Source: Cucumis sativus (taxonomy: Eukaryota; Streptophyta; Magnoliopsida; Cucurbitales; Cucurbitaceae). From it: a stretch of DNA of 64,000 nt. The position numbers and the translations under genes were made by a program. Location of the stretch: the NCBI RefSeq assembly GCF_000004075.3, contig NC_026657.2, positions 12,524,001-12,588,000 on the forward strand. Reading direction: 5' to 3'. Of the stretch, positions 1 to 11,654 are shown piece after piece (within the stretch, counting starts at the first letter, position 1; every line of letters starts with the position of its first letter). The notes below the pieces were generated by a model. It saw only the letters and a program-made list of their open reading frames with translations. It had not been told where the DNA came from and made no database searches.

Positions 1-1720
1 AACTTAACGGATAATTTTCAATTGCAAATTTGTTATATTGTTATTATTATTATTATACTTGTATGTATCCCGAACACGACTTCATCTAAAATCACATATT
101 TTTCGAAATAGTTTTGCACCCACCTTATTTTTTATATATGTTTCAAATTTTAGATTATTTTTAGAAATGATCCGGGTATGAACACAAAAAAACAGAAGCC
201 TATCTGCCATCTGATTTGACCTTTACGTTTCCAAAATTTGGTTACTTTGTACCTTTTTACCTTTTTTCTTTTTAACTTTCAATACAAAACTGATGATAGA
301 TTATAAAACAAAGGAATAGAATAAAGGATATCGTGACTTAATCCGAGAATCTTATTGAAAGAAAGCAAAAAAAAAAAAAAAAGCCTTTTATTTCTTTTTT
401 TCCTTTTCTTTTATATTAAAAATATTGTTTTTGACTTTGAAAAGAATTAAAAATTGCAAAAATAACTTCTGCCACAAAAACTACCTTTCAATATTATTCC
501 ATACCCAATTTAGTACAGCATTACTACATGTTTATCTTTTTTTTAAATTAAAATAATCTGCACTAAAACAAATTATGCATCTCCTATTCCATTACAGATA
601 TTTTAAAAATAATAAAATAAATTAAAATATTTACAATATATAACAAAAGTTTGTGTTTGAATCGTAAATTATTTTTATATAGAGGCACCATACATTATAT
701 AATAAGCACACTAAAAGATGTAAAAATAAAATATCTCGTTTCACTGATGCTCCAATAATATTCACTAGCAATAAAGAAAAACCGATAATTTTCACGTGAA
801 TTTTTATAATGTAAATATGTAAGTTTAAATATTGCATAAAAAAATACATTTTAAAAAATGAGGGCGGGAAACTAAGGTATCTCAAATATGTTTTTTTTTT
901 TCATCTTTTAAAAAAATTATATTCCTTTTAGAAAATCAAATTATCTTTCATTTAAGAAATAATTGAAATTTAGGGGGGAAAAATTAAATTATCTTCATTT
1001 TAGAGCATCATTTGGAAAGAAAATAATTGATACAATGTAAAGTTTTTTCTTAGATAAGTTTTTTCCTCTTTTTAGAAAATTATATTTGTAAGTAACCTCA
1101 TGGTTTGATAAGAGACACAACCATTAACCAGAACTACAATTGAGCTAAATTGAAATATTGTTTAATTTATATTGTAATATAACATTTCAAAATTCATATT
1201 AAAATACAAAAATCGAGAATGTGAATGAGGCACATGTCTTTTACTCTTTAAAAATTCGTCCATTAGTAGCATATCAATAACTATCGACGATAGAATTTAT
1301 TATTTTTTAAAATTTTCTTTATTATAATTCAACTATCATAATCCACAATTATTTTGATAATCATGATTTTGCTAAATTGTGTAAATATATTGAATAATTT
1401 GCTATTTTTTAAAATATCATAGGAGAAATTCATCAATTATATTTTGCTATTTTTTTTAAATATTTAGAATGTTTTGAACCCACCAACTTTTATACTCGAA
1501 AACATACTGCTAATGTTGGCGAATTGGGTACTTACCCTTATCAGAATGTAAACAATGGAGAATCGAATTCCTTAAGATTGAGATATTTCTTTTCATTTTT
1601 ATTATATTTTAAGAATATAATATATAAACAACAGGTGAGGCTTCGATCTCATACACAATCACCTCTGCCTACAACGGTGACTCAAATTTCAGTCCACGCA
1701 GGGAGTAGAGAGAAAATATC
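1..1720. other. AT-rich intergenic DNA upstream of dehydrogenase copy 1
   Basis: No coding region is recognisable; the short ORFs are random AT-rich frames. Positions about 598-640 carry an AT-rich tract nearly identical to one at about 49523-49560, which there is one arm of a hairpin element, so this is probably half of a small MITE-like repeat. From about 1580 to 1720 the sequence matches the region just upstream of dehydrogenase copy 2 (about 6680-6848), so the tandem duplication includes promoter-proximal DNA. Confidence 0.6.
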
Positions 1721-2149
1721 ATGGGTAAAGAAGGAATGTCTCAGGGGGGCAGTGGCCAAAATGGAGTTGAAGAAAATATGGCTGCTTGGCTTTTGGGTGT
1801 CAATAACTTGAAGATTCAACCTTTCCACCTACCTCCTCTTGGTATCCAACTATTCTTTCTCTTCTTATACTGCTGAATCATCCGCTTTCTTTTATACATT
1901 CTTCATCTTCTTCAACTTTTTCAATTTTACTAACATCACTCAACTCTTTCTGGATGTCGAATTTTAGGACCCCGTGATGTTAGAGTTCAGATGAAGGCCG
2001 TTGGTATCTGCGGCAGTGATGTTCACTTCTTCAAGGTACCGTTTTTCCTCCCTCAATTGTTTTTTATTCTTTTTGTTGGTTTTTAAAATGTTGTAGTCAT
2101 GGGCTTTTCTGTTCTGTTCATTCCTATGTTAAATCCATTTCCTTTTATG

Positions 2150-2188
<39 letters not shown>

Positions 2189-4156
2189 TTATCTGGGAAA
2201 TTGACTAGAGAAGAATACATGGTTTAGTTTACGAGCTCATAAATTTGAGCATGCAAGGATAAATTGATCGGACTTATGGTTTGTTTGAATATTTTCAGAC
2301 TCTGAAATTGGCACACTATGTCGTTAAAAGCCAATGGTGATTGGGCATGAATGCGCTGGGATTGTTGCCGAAGTTGGGGCTGATGTTAAGCATTTAGTGC
2401 CGGGGGATCGGGTCGCACTGGAGCCTGGCATTAGTTGCTGGAAATGTCGTCAATGCAAAGAAGGCCGCTACAATCTATGCTCAGAGATGAAGTTCTATGC
2501 CACTCCCCCTACTCATGGTTCTCTTGCAAATGAGGTAAGCGACCTCTGTGCCTCTTGACACTCCATATGATTTAACAACTTATTTTATATGATTCAAAAA
2601 TAAAATACTTGTTCGTGTAGCTTTCGGATTATGTTAGTGCTGATTCCAATGATATTTTCTTGGTTATGATGTATTCACTGCTTTCTCTTTTCATCTTCTT
2701 GGACAAATGAGTGTAGTGGATCACTTTAATTTATTTATGACTTCAAGGACTTGATGGTAGTCTTTTTGAACCCTAGCGAATTTTATAGCTAAGGGAAGAA
2801 GCAAGGTTTGATTAATGTGTCAAGTTTACTGTTGGTGCCCCATCAAGATATTCTTATACTTTTTCCTTTTAGAAGATTGGTAGTTTTAAATGGACCATTG
2901 GTATTATATCCCTTGGTACACGCATTTGGTGTGGATACCCCTTGTCTCATGCTGCTCTTGAACTTGAAATTTTATCCGTTAATGTTGTGGAAAGTCTATG
3001 TTGTCAGAAGCATGTGTTGATTCTTATTGAGTTGTTTACTTTGATTGAATTTTATGATATGATTACTGGAGATCTAAATGATAAGTCATGTGATGTATAT
3101 CAAGTTTATGGTGTGTTCTCCATGATTGCATGACGCTTACTTACTTTTCTTTCCTACAGGTGGTTCATCCAGCAGACCTGTGTTTTAAATTGCCAGAAAA
3201 TGTTAGCTTTGAGGAAGGAGCCTTGTGTGAACCCTTAGGTGTTGGTATTCATGCTTGTCGACGTGTTAACGTTGGTCCAGAAACAAATGTTTTGATCATG
3301 GGAGCCGGACCAATTGGACTTGTCAATTTGATGGCTGCACGTGCATTTGGTGCACCTCGGATTGTCATTGTTGATGTGGATGACTATCGGTTGTCTCTTG
3401 CAAAGGATCTTGGAGCAGATGAAGTTGTTAAAGTTTCAACTGACATTCAGGTTTCCTTGTTTTTATGAAATTCATTCAAATCTCTCCATTCGTTCATAAT
3501 ACAGATGTCTTCGATAATTTAATTTACATTCACCAGTCCAATTTTTATGGTTAGCATAGGGAGCTTAGTGAAAAATGGGCAATGCTCAAATTCACACACA
3601 AGAAATACCAGTGTTTTCGAATGTTACAAAGTTCAAGAGTTGCTAAAATACATAGCTTAACTCTGCGTTACTAACGTATCTAATGGTGCAGGATGTAGAT
3701 GAAGACGTCACTCAAATTCAAAAAGCCATGAAAGGTGAGATAGATGTGACATTGGACTGTGCTGGCTTTGAAAAGACAATGTCAACAGCCTTAAAAGCCA
3801 GCCGACCTGGTGGCAAAGTTTGTCTCATTGGACTGGGTCACATTGAGATGACTGTTCCACTAGGTCCAGCTGCAGCAAGGTAACTGGATACCTGCTTTAT
3901 GCAACACAAGTCATTTTTTACATTTTACAAAGTATAATTAACAAGTTTTTTATAATATGGCAGGGAAGTTGACATAATTGGCGTGTTTCGGTACAAAAAC
4001 ACATATCCTGTGTGCTTGGAGTTTATAAGAAGTGGTAAGATTGATGTGAAGTCGATGATAACACATAGATTTGGTTTCTCACAGAAGGAGGTGGAAGAGG
4101 CCTTTGAAACCAGTGCTCGTGGTGGTAAAGCTATTAAGGTCATGTTCAACCTGTAA
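1721..4156 (+). pseudogene. Sorbitol dehydrogenase-like gene, copy 1, with frameshift in exon 3
   Basis: Six exons can be placed by GT-AG sites and by alignment to copy 2: 1721-1841, 1968-2035, 2299-2534, 3160-3450, 3692-3879 and 3964-4156. The family is zinc-dependent, NAD-linked polyol dehydrogenase, which oxidises sorbitol to fructose; relatives oxidise L-idonate. The zinc ligand context GICGSD, the four-cysteine structural zinc loop, GAGPIG and the C-terminus are all present. Exon 3 lacks one G after base 2328: copy 2 reads lysine-glutamate-proline, whereas this copy reads lysine-serine-glutamine-tryptophan and then a TGA at 2338-2340, ending after 76 residues. All other exons stay open and splice sites look sound, so the lesion is young or is a sequencing error. 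An ATG at 2334 restores the downstream frame but would remove the first catalytic zinc ligand. An AATAAA lies about 85 bp past the stop. Confidence 0.85.
2150..2187. repeat. (TTA)n microsatellite in intron 2 of dehydrogenase copy 1
   Basis: About 12 TTA/ATT trinucleotides run in the second intron. The corresponding intron of copy 2 lacks the array, so it expanded after the duplication or was lost there. Confidence 0.85.
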
Positions 4157-4239
4157 ACTCTCATACATTGAGAGACAGACACAAAGTGCTGTGTGTTCTG
4201 CATGTCTCATATCAATTGTACTCTGCAGAGTAAAAAATC

Positions 4240-4245
4240 AATAAA
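4240..4245 (+). terminator. Polyadenylation signal AATAAA, dehydrogenase copy 1
   Basis: AATAAA about 85 bp after the stop, in sequence also conserved after copy 2. Confidence 0.5.
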
Positions 4246-4289
4246 ATCTGTTCACAATGTGATATTTATATTTCATATTACACTACTTT

Positions 4290-6670
4290 TCCTTTTCCCA
4301 CTCTTACCCAATGTGCCAATTTCACATGTTGAACCCGACAGATGGCAAAGGCTCACACACATGGCCTTGAAATAAACAACCCACAAATTGCAAACCATTC
4401 TTCAACTACAACTGCAATTATACTCTTCAAAATTAATAATTAAGTATTTAAACTTATCCAATTTTTAAAAATTGAACCCGAAAACTCATATGATTTTATA
4501 AATTGTACTAATTATATAATTCTAATGTTTTATTTGTAATTATTGGTGGACTCATGTTTTTTTTAAATTAGTGTAATCTTAAAGATTCAATTTTAACCTT
4601 TTAAAATTTTTTATTACTCAACTGTTACTGTTGAAAATTAAGGATACGATTGTAACTATTCCATACTTTTTTGTGGTGATTTTTGCCATTTTTTCTTAAA
4701 AGTATAATGATCTATTTTAAATTATCTATCAAATTTAGATATTTTAAAATGGGAACATTTTCAATTTTCCTAATTTAAGAATTTCAAGAATCAAATCTCT
4801 AACCAAATTGACAGAGTCTACTTCAATTTTTTTTTTTCACATTTATATACTTCAAAAGATTAATAATTTTTCAAAAACTATTTGATTTTTTTTTGTGACA
4901 AAATATGCTCAAATATGCACCAACAAATTGAATGTTATAAAATGAATTATATCTAAACTTAAACTGACATATATACATATACATATACACGCATATATAT
5001 AAATTGTGTATATATGGATATAGATGTATGTATATGTATATATATGTATACATATGCACATATGTGAAAAGAAAAAAAAAAACTCCGTAAATAGTTTTAA
5101 TATTTTTCTGTTTTTTAAAATATCTCTAATGAAAATTGTTTTGCCTGTGTTGTTTAATTGCTTTCTAAATTACTTCTCTCAAACATTATTTATCTATGGA
5201 ATCTTGTAGTCTAGTCATTTCTTTCTAGTTTTTTGGAGCAACTTCTAAGATATTTTGTGTGAAACTTATTTCTAATTTATATCACATCCTGTTTAATTGC
5301 TTTAGCTCTAATGTTATTGTTATGAATTACATTTTCATATTTGGTTGATAAACAATTGTGGTTTTGTAATCTGAATGCTTTGATTTAGGCAATGAAGCAA
5401 CAGTATCAAAATATTTATTAGGCCTTCTTTTGAATTTATTTCAACTTTTAAATGTATAATTATGTTACATATTGCAATCTTCCATTAATAGTGTGTTATT
5501 CTTTGCTAATCATCTCATAGGAATGTTTACATTCATTGTAGAATGTCTAGCCATATTTGGTCAAGTAGTAATTAGTTAACCATGTATTTCATAGTTTAGC
5601 TAGAATACTTGTCATAGCTAGGTTTAAGGATAAATTGATTGATTAGAATAGGACAAATTTCACTAATTAATCATACAATAATGAAATCCTAAAGCTTAAT
5701 GTACACTTCAAGAGTCTTATATGATCACTTTTTGAATCCAATAAAATTTATGATGTGTAGTTTAATTAGTTGTGCTTTAGTTAACTGTCTTTAATTAATA
5801 ATTATAATATTTTTTTATATTAAACTTTAGCTATTTGACACGACTTAAGTGAGTAAGTGTACGCGCATAAATCAATTAGCTATATATATTCTTAAAAAGA
5901 AAAAAGAAAAAAGAAAAAGAGTTAAGCATGATAAAAAAGAAAATTGGATAGGGGTTGTTCGCTCTTTAGAATTAAGATTGGTAAAAATTAGAATTACATA
6001 TTTATTTAATTTACGAACACATTTGAAGTTTATTTTTTCTACGTTTCAACGTTCTTTAGGATCTATCAGAATTTCAAAAAAAAATATTCTCTAATTTGTA
6101 TCCATTTGATTGTCTTTTATAGGGTTTTGTAGGTTTCCTCCATTTTTTAAAGTCATATGCACCACCGCCTGTTTTCAAAATATTATTTTTCTTTTTTTTT
6201 ATTATTCTGATTTATGGACAATCAATGTACAAACAATATATATATATATATATATATTGAATACTGAGGTGGCAAATGTATTTACACATGGCATGATGTG
6301 ACGGATTTGGAAAAAATCCTCAAATACGCCCAAAAATTTGAAGAGGCACACCCACACGAAATTTAGCATTATTATATAAACACCTTCTTTTTAATTAAAT
6401 CATACTCCCTTGTTTTCCCTCTCTCTCTCTCTCTCTTTTTCGATGAAACTTTCATACTCTCTTCAATTAATTTCAAATCAAGTTTCTATTTACGATCATT
6501 ATTTTAAAGGACTAAATTACTGACAATATCTACAAATAAAATAAAAAGTAAAATTTCACAGTTCATCCATCAATTATATTTTGCTTTTTTGATTGATTTT
6601 GAATTGGGTTATGTGCCATTATTAGAATGTCAACTATGAAGAATCAAATTCGTTGAGACTCAGCTATGAT
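4290..6670. other. AT-rich spacer between dehydrogenase copies 1 and 2
   Basis: No gene is recognisable. It holds a (TA)-rich tract at about 4970-5055, a (TA)n run at about 6236-6257 and a (CT)n run at about 6419-6436. Similarity to the copy 1 upstream region starts at about 6680. Confidence 0.6.
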
Positions 6671-6848
6671 CGGTTTTTCTTTTTAATATATATGTCTATT
6701 TTAGGAATATAATATAAACAACAAGTGAGGCTTCGATCTCATCCACAACCACCTCTCCCTACAACGGTGCCTCAAATTTTCAACCCAATAAATAAAACGA
6801 CCCTTCCGAATTTCAGTCCACTCAGGGAGTAGAAAGAAAAAAAATATC

Positions 6849-9069
6849 ATGGGTAAAGGAGGAATGTCTCAGGGGGGCAGTGGCGAAGATGGAGTTGAAG
6901 AAAATATGGCTGCTTGGCTTCTGGGTATCAATAACTTGAAGATTCAACCTTTCCACCTACCTCCTCTTGGTATCCCTTTCTCTTCTTATACTGCTCAATT
7001 ACCCGCTTTCCTTTATAGATTCTTCATCTTCCTTAACTTTTTCAATTTTATTAATATCACTCAACTCTTTCTTGATGTCGAATTTCAGGACCCCATGATG
7101 TTAGAATTAAGATGAAGGCCGTTGGTATCTGCGGCAGTGATGTTCACTACCTCAAGGTACCGTTTTTCCTGCCTCAGTTGTTTTTTTTTTTTTTTGTTGG
7201 TTTTTAAAGTTTTGGAATCATGGGTTTATCTGCTCTGTTCATTACTATGTTCAATCCATGTCCTTTTTCTTCTTTTTATTAATTCTGATCTGGGAAATTG
7301 ACTAGAGAAGAATATGCGATGCTGATCTTGAGAAATTCGTATACTTGGTTTAGTTTACGAGCTCATACTTTTGTTTTTATTTGAGCATGCAAGAATAAAT
7401 TGATCGGACTTATGCTTTGTCTCCATATTTTCAGAATCTGAAATTGGCACACTATGTTGTTAAAGAGCCAATGGTGATTGGGCATGAGTGCGCTGGGATT
7501 GTTGCTGAAGTTGGGGCTGATGTTAAGCATTTAGTGCCGGGGGATCGGGTTGCACTGGAGCCTGGAATTAGTTGCTGGAGATGTGGTCAATGCAAAGAAG
7601 GCCGCTACAATCTGTGCCCAGACATGAAGTTCTTTGCCACTCCCCCTATTCATGGTTCTCTTGCGAATGAGGTGAGCGACCTCTGTGCCTCTTGACTCTC
7701 CATATCATTTAACCACTTATTTTATGAACTCTAGCGAATTTTATAGCTAAGGGAAGAAGCAAGGTTTGATTATTGTGTCAAATTTACTGTTGGTTCTCCA
7801 TCAAGATGTTCTTATATTTTTGCCTTTTAGAAGATTAGGTAGTTTTAAATGGACCATTAGTATTACATGCATTGATACGTGCATTTGGTGCGGATAACCC
7901 TTGTCTGATGCTTCTCTTGAACTTGAAATTTTACCCGTTAGTATTGTGGAAAGTCTATGTTGTAAGAAGCATGTGCTGATTCTTATTTAGTTGGTTTATT
8001 CATTGAATTTTATGATATGATTTATGGAGATCTCAATGCTAAGACATGTGTGATATATATCAAGTTTATGGTGTTCTCCATGATTGCATGATGATCACCT
8101 TTTCTTTCTTACAGGTGGTTCATCCAGCGGACCTGTGTTTTAAATTGCCAGAAAATGTTAGCTTAGAGGAAGGAGCCATGTGTGAGCCCTTAAGTGTTGG
8201 TGTTCATGCTTGTCGACGTGCTAATGTTGGTCCAGAAACAAATGTTTTGATCATGGGAGCCGGACCAATTGGGCTTGTAACTTTGATGGCTGCACGTGCA
8301 TTTGGTGCACCCCGGGTTGTCATTGTTGATGTGGATGACTATCGATTGTCTGTTGCAAAGGATCTTGGAGCAGATGAAGTTGTTAAAGTTTCAATTGACC
8401 TTCAGGTTTCCTGTCTTTAGAAAATTCATTTAAAACTCTCCATTCTTTCGTAGTAACAATCTTCAGTAATTTACATTCACCTGTCCAATTTTATTGGTCA
8501 ATTGGTCAAATATACACTCAAGAAATACCAGTGTTTTCAAATCTTACGAAGTGCCAAATTTGCCAAAGTACAAAGTTTTACTGCGCGTTGCCAACATATC
8601 TAATGGTGCAGGATGTAGATCAAGATGTCACTCAGATTCAAAAAGCCATGAAAGGTGAGGTAGATGTGAGCTTCGACTGTGCTGGCTTTGAAAAGACAAT
8701 GTCAACAGCCTTACAAGCCAGCCGATCTGGTGGCAAAGTTTGTCTTGTTGGAATGGGTCACAATGAGATGACTGTTCCACTAACTTCAGCTGCAGCAAGG
8801 TACATTGATTCCTGCTTTCTACAACACAAGTCCTTTTTTACATTTTACGGAGTTTAATAAGCTTTTTATATGGCAGGGAAGTTGACATAGTTGGCGTGTT
8901 TCGGTACAAAAACACATGGCCTGTGTGCTTGGAGTTTATAAGAAGTGGTAAGATTGATGTGAAGCCGCTTATAACACACAGATTTGGTTTCTCACAGAAG
9001 GAGGTGGAAGAGGCCTTTGAAACCAGTGCTCGTGGTGGTAATGCTATTAAGGTCATGTTCAACTTGTGA
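6849..9069 (+). CDS. Sorbitol (polyol) dehydrogenase, copy 2, intact
   Basis: Six exons: 6849-6969, 7089-7156, 7435-7671, 8115-8405, 8612-8799 and 8877-9069. They join in phase to 365 residues, the usual length for plant sorbitol dehydrogenase. The predicted cytosolic enzyme uses NAD+ to oxidise sorbitol and related polyols. Visible features: catalytic zinc ligands Cys55 (GICGSD), His80-Glu81 (GHE) and probably Glu166 (CEPL); structural zinc cysteines 110, 113, 116 and 124; Rossmann motif GAGPIG at 190-195 followed by an acidic VDVDD segment typical of NAD preference. The start matches copy 1 and gives the [10 protein letters not shown] opening. It is the only intact member of the three-copy cluster. 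The family match is secure. The preferred substrate (sorbitol, xylitol, L-idonate) cannot be read from sequence. Confidence 0.95.
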
Positions 9070-9160
9070 ACGGTCATATTTTGAGAGACGGACACAAAAT
9101 ACGGTGTTCTGCATGCCTTATACCAATTGTCCGATGCAGGGAAAAAAAAAATGAAAATAC

Positions 9161-9166
9161 AATAAA
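9161..9166 (+). terminator. Polyadenylation signal AATAAA, dehydrogenase copy 2
   Basis: AATAAA 92 bp after the stop, in the same context as in copy 1. Confidence 0.5.
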
Positions 9167-9184
9167 ATCTGTTCACAAAGTGAT

Positions 9185-9520
9185 ATATTTCATTTAGAAC
9201 TGGTTATAGTTATGCGCTACTTAGCTTCTTTTTGTTCCTATTCAAGTCTTAGTCATGGTTTTGATACGTTACGGAGCTTCTCTATGTACCCGTTTGGAAA
9301 TGTTTTTTTTTCTTCTTTAAACATTGACATTTTGATGAATGTTTCAATATAAGTATATACACAACGTCACTGTTATCTATATTTTGGAACAGAATTTTAA
9401 ATAGTAGTTCATAATTGATTATACAAATAAGAAACTTAATTCAGAAGATATATGAATCAAGTGACCAAGGTTGGTGTCTTTACCTAAAGCTCCTTACCGA
9501 GAAGTTCCACAACGTCACGA
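9185..9520. repeat. 3' flank of copy 2, duplicated at about 15590-15945
   Basis: This non-coding flank matches, with many substitutions, the sequence after the copy 3 pseudogene. Shared landmarks include the stretch around tattcaagtcttag and a shared segment ending near the GAAGTTCCAC/GAAGTCCACA site. It shows that copies 2 and 3 descend from a duplication reaching several hundred bp past the gene. Confidence 0.75.
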
Positions 9521-10009
9521 TCTTTTTTGTGGAAGCTGTATTTTTCATTTTAGTCACCAGCTAGTTTTGTGTAGATTCATTGTAGATGATTCGCACCTCG
9601 ACTTGTTTCCTTCCAGTTCAACAACAATCGTATTAAAACAGTTTCAAAATGGGAAATCTCACGAATAACTTTTGAACAATACAACACTGGTTATTTTGGT
9701 TTCTATTATATACGTTGAAGGATGTCTGTGTTCTAAGTGTTTTAAATAATTTATATTTTGAAATTTTTTTTGCCTGTTTTACGTTGGTGAATAAAACAGC
9801 CACGCTGCCCATACGGACGTAGTAACTAAGAATTAGTCTGGAGTGTTCTTTTCCTGCATACCAAAATTTGATATAGTGTCTGTACCCAAGTACAATAGCA
9901 TTTGAGTTTTCATGAACTTCAAGAAAGATTTTCAGCTAAATGAAAAGCAAGAGCACTTGGCTTGAACTACACCCCATTCCAGAAAGGTCATAGCTTTTGA
10001 TGTCACTTC
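9521..10009. other. Intergenic, nothing recognised
   Basis: No coding similarity or structured repeat seen. Confidence 0.5.
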
Positions 10010-10285
10010 TCATTGAATATTGGTGGTTGAGTGATGACAATGTCGGAAGGAGAGAGATGGGTTTTGGCTAAAAGATCATTCATGACAGGAAACAGTAGCA
10101 TATGGACTTCATGAATGGATTCTTGCTGATGGGTTTTGGGTGTTGGGAAATGTAGAGCTGGAGGGAGGCATGTTTGTTCACTCTGTCCAGAAGATTTGGG
10201 AGTTTTGGCCACGAAACTGAGGCTCCTCATTGTCAAAAACATCTATTAATGTTGCATGTTCAAGGAAAAGAGTATTAGGACAAAT
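10010..10285 (-). pseudogene. 3-ketoacyl-CoA synthase fragment, frameshifted
   Basis: Read on the minus strand, one frame (about 10060-10190) shows a run recognisable from plant fatty-acid elongase condensing enzymes: an SGQSEQTCLPPALHF segment, then QQESIHEVHMLLFPVM, then NDLLAKTHLSPSDI. In the family this lies just before the conserved VNCS active-site segment. Another frame just upstream (about 10240-10275) gives FLEHATL, matching the FLEH motif before it, so at least one frameshift separates the two. The active-site cysteine segment is missing; the frame instead runs into a stop near 10003. This is a short relic, not a gene. Its source (a tandem neighbour or a transposed fragment) cannot be told. 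Confidence 0.6.
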
Positions 10286-10289
10286 GCCA

Positions 10290-11195
10290 AGAAGGATGGA
10301 GCCAAAGAGACAGAGGCTGCCCACTCATATCAGCATTGCCATGTCAGAGTTAAAAGCCACGTCTGAAGGAATAGAAGGAACTTCTGTTATCAATTTGTTA
10401 GGAAGAATCCTTCTTCATCCTCTAGCTTGCTGCTATCTGTATTTCAAAATTAGAAAACCCCTCTTTGCTTCTCCAATTTAGGGCATCCATTGTATAAAAT
10501 GGGGCTGATTCACCTCTCCCGCATCAAACGCCAACACTGCCGGAAATTCTGCTGCCCCTGAGGTTGCCGAATTCAACAACCGTCCCTGAATCAGCTCTTC
10601 AATCAAATTACTAGACTAAGCTAGATCGAGGTAACTATCTGTTATGGAAAACCTTGGCTCTTCTTATCTCTTCGAAGTTATAAGCTTGACGGTCATCTCT
10701 GGATAATCCCCCGTCCCCAAAATATACATACTGTCGACGGGGAGCATCAGGATCTGCTGCGTCTGAAGGATCCTCGAGCACATGGTGGTTTGATGATTTG
10801 TTGATGCCTGATGCCTGAGAATTCTGCAGAACGCGGTGGTTTGATGCGTGAGAAGTCAACTAAATAAACAAGGTCGGGGAGCATTCAAAATGTGAAGCTT
10901 AATGATGTAGTTGAAGAAGGTATAAGAAGACAGTTGGAGGAAGATATAGAGAATGGGATTCCATCCCCTTGAAAGAAAATTGAAGATTCCATGTGAATCA
11001 GGAGAATGAGAATGAAAAAGTTTTGAGGTTGGAAGAAAGCCCAGGAAACGCGTGTTAACAATTGAGTGGAGTAAAAGGTAGTGGTACCATGGCTTTGGCT
11101 GAGCTGGGGAGCAAATTCCATTGGTTATGGAGGAGGGATTTGTATGAGAATGGAGAAACAGAGTGCCACTTCGGGTTTTAGTGAGAACGAAGAGG
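10290..11195. other. Intergenic, unassigned ORFs only
   Basis: A minus-strand ORF at 10635-10859 (74 codons) has an internal near-repeat (NHRVLQN.. and NHHVLED..). A minus-strand ORF at 10856-11278 has no recognised domain. Neither has homology I can name, and both are about the length expected by chance in this less AT-rich stretch. Confidence 0.4.
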
Positions 11196-11285
11196 GACCG
11201 AACCGAAGCGAACCGGTATTTATTTATACCTCGAGGCTCGAACTGCACCGACCAAGTTCGGTCGGTTCGGTTCAACAATTCCCCC
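11196..11285. repeat. ACCGAACCG/CGGTTCGG inverted-repeat patch
   Basis: Motifs of the type GACCGAACCG on the left and CGGTCGGTTCGG on the right form an imperfect inverted repeat. Similar ACCGAACCG-rich DNA occurs at 26695-27195. This is typical of short non-coding plant transposon relics. Confidence 0.4.
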
Positions 11286-11374
11286 CGACCCGATTATATT
11301 AAAAAAAGCACACACACACAACGCATCCGCAGTGGCGGTGCTCCAACCGCGCGTCTTCCCTCCGACGCTCCCAG

Positions 11375-11587
11375 GTACCTTCTTCCTTTGCTATTTTACT
11401 TCTTTTTGTCCTTTTTAATTTTAATGTTGTTGGGTTATTTTGGATATTGTGATTTTTTTGAATTCGAATTTGATTTCTGGGTGAATCAAGCTTTGGTTGT
11501 CTATCTGATAATCTGTTTCTTTCAGTAGTACTCCTTTTGAACTTGGATTTGCTTGAGCTTCGTTATTTTTTTTTTTTTAATTTGTAG
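11375..11587 (+). other. Possible 5'-UTR intron of the PPR gene
   Basis: A donor CCAG/GTACCT at 11374-11375 and a pyrimidine-rich acceptor ending TTTGTAG at 11587 would remove 213 bp upstream of the PPR start. This is inferred from splice-site appearance only. Confidence 0.35.
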
Positions 11588-11654
11588 GTTTCTTTATTTT
11601 ATCTTTCAAAGCAAAGCTGGCTTTTTCGGCGACACCGAGAATTTGTTATCAGTT

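Noticed and set aside
2334-2558. Separate short dehydrogenase gene starting at the ATG at 2334
   Set aside because: It is the frame-restored remainder of exon 3 of copy 1; it ends in intron sequence and lacks the first zinc ligand.
4871-5209. Tyr/Ile/Met/His-rich ORFs
   Set aside because: They translate a TATATG-type simple repeat.
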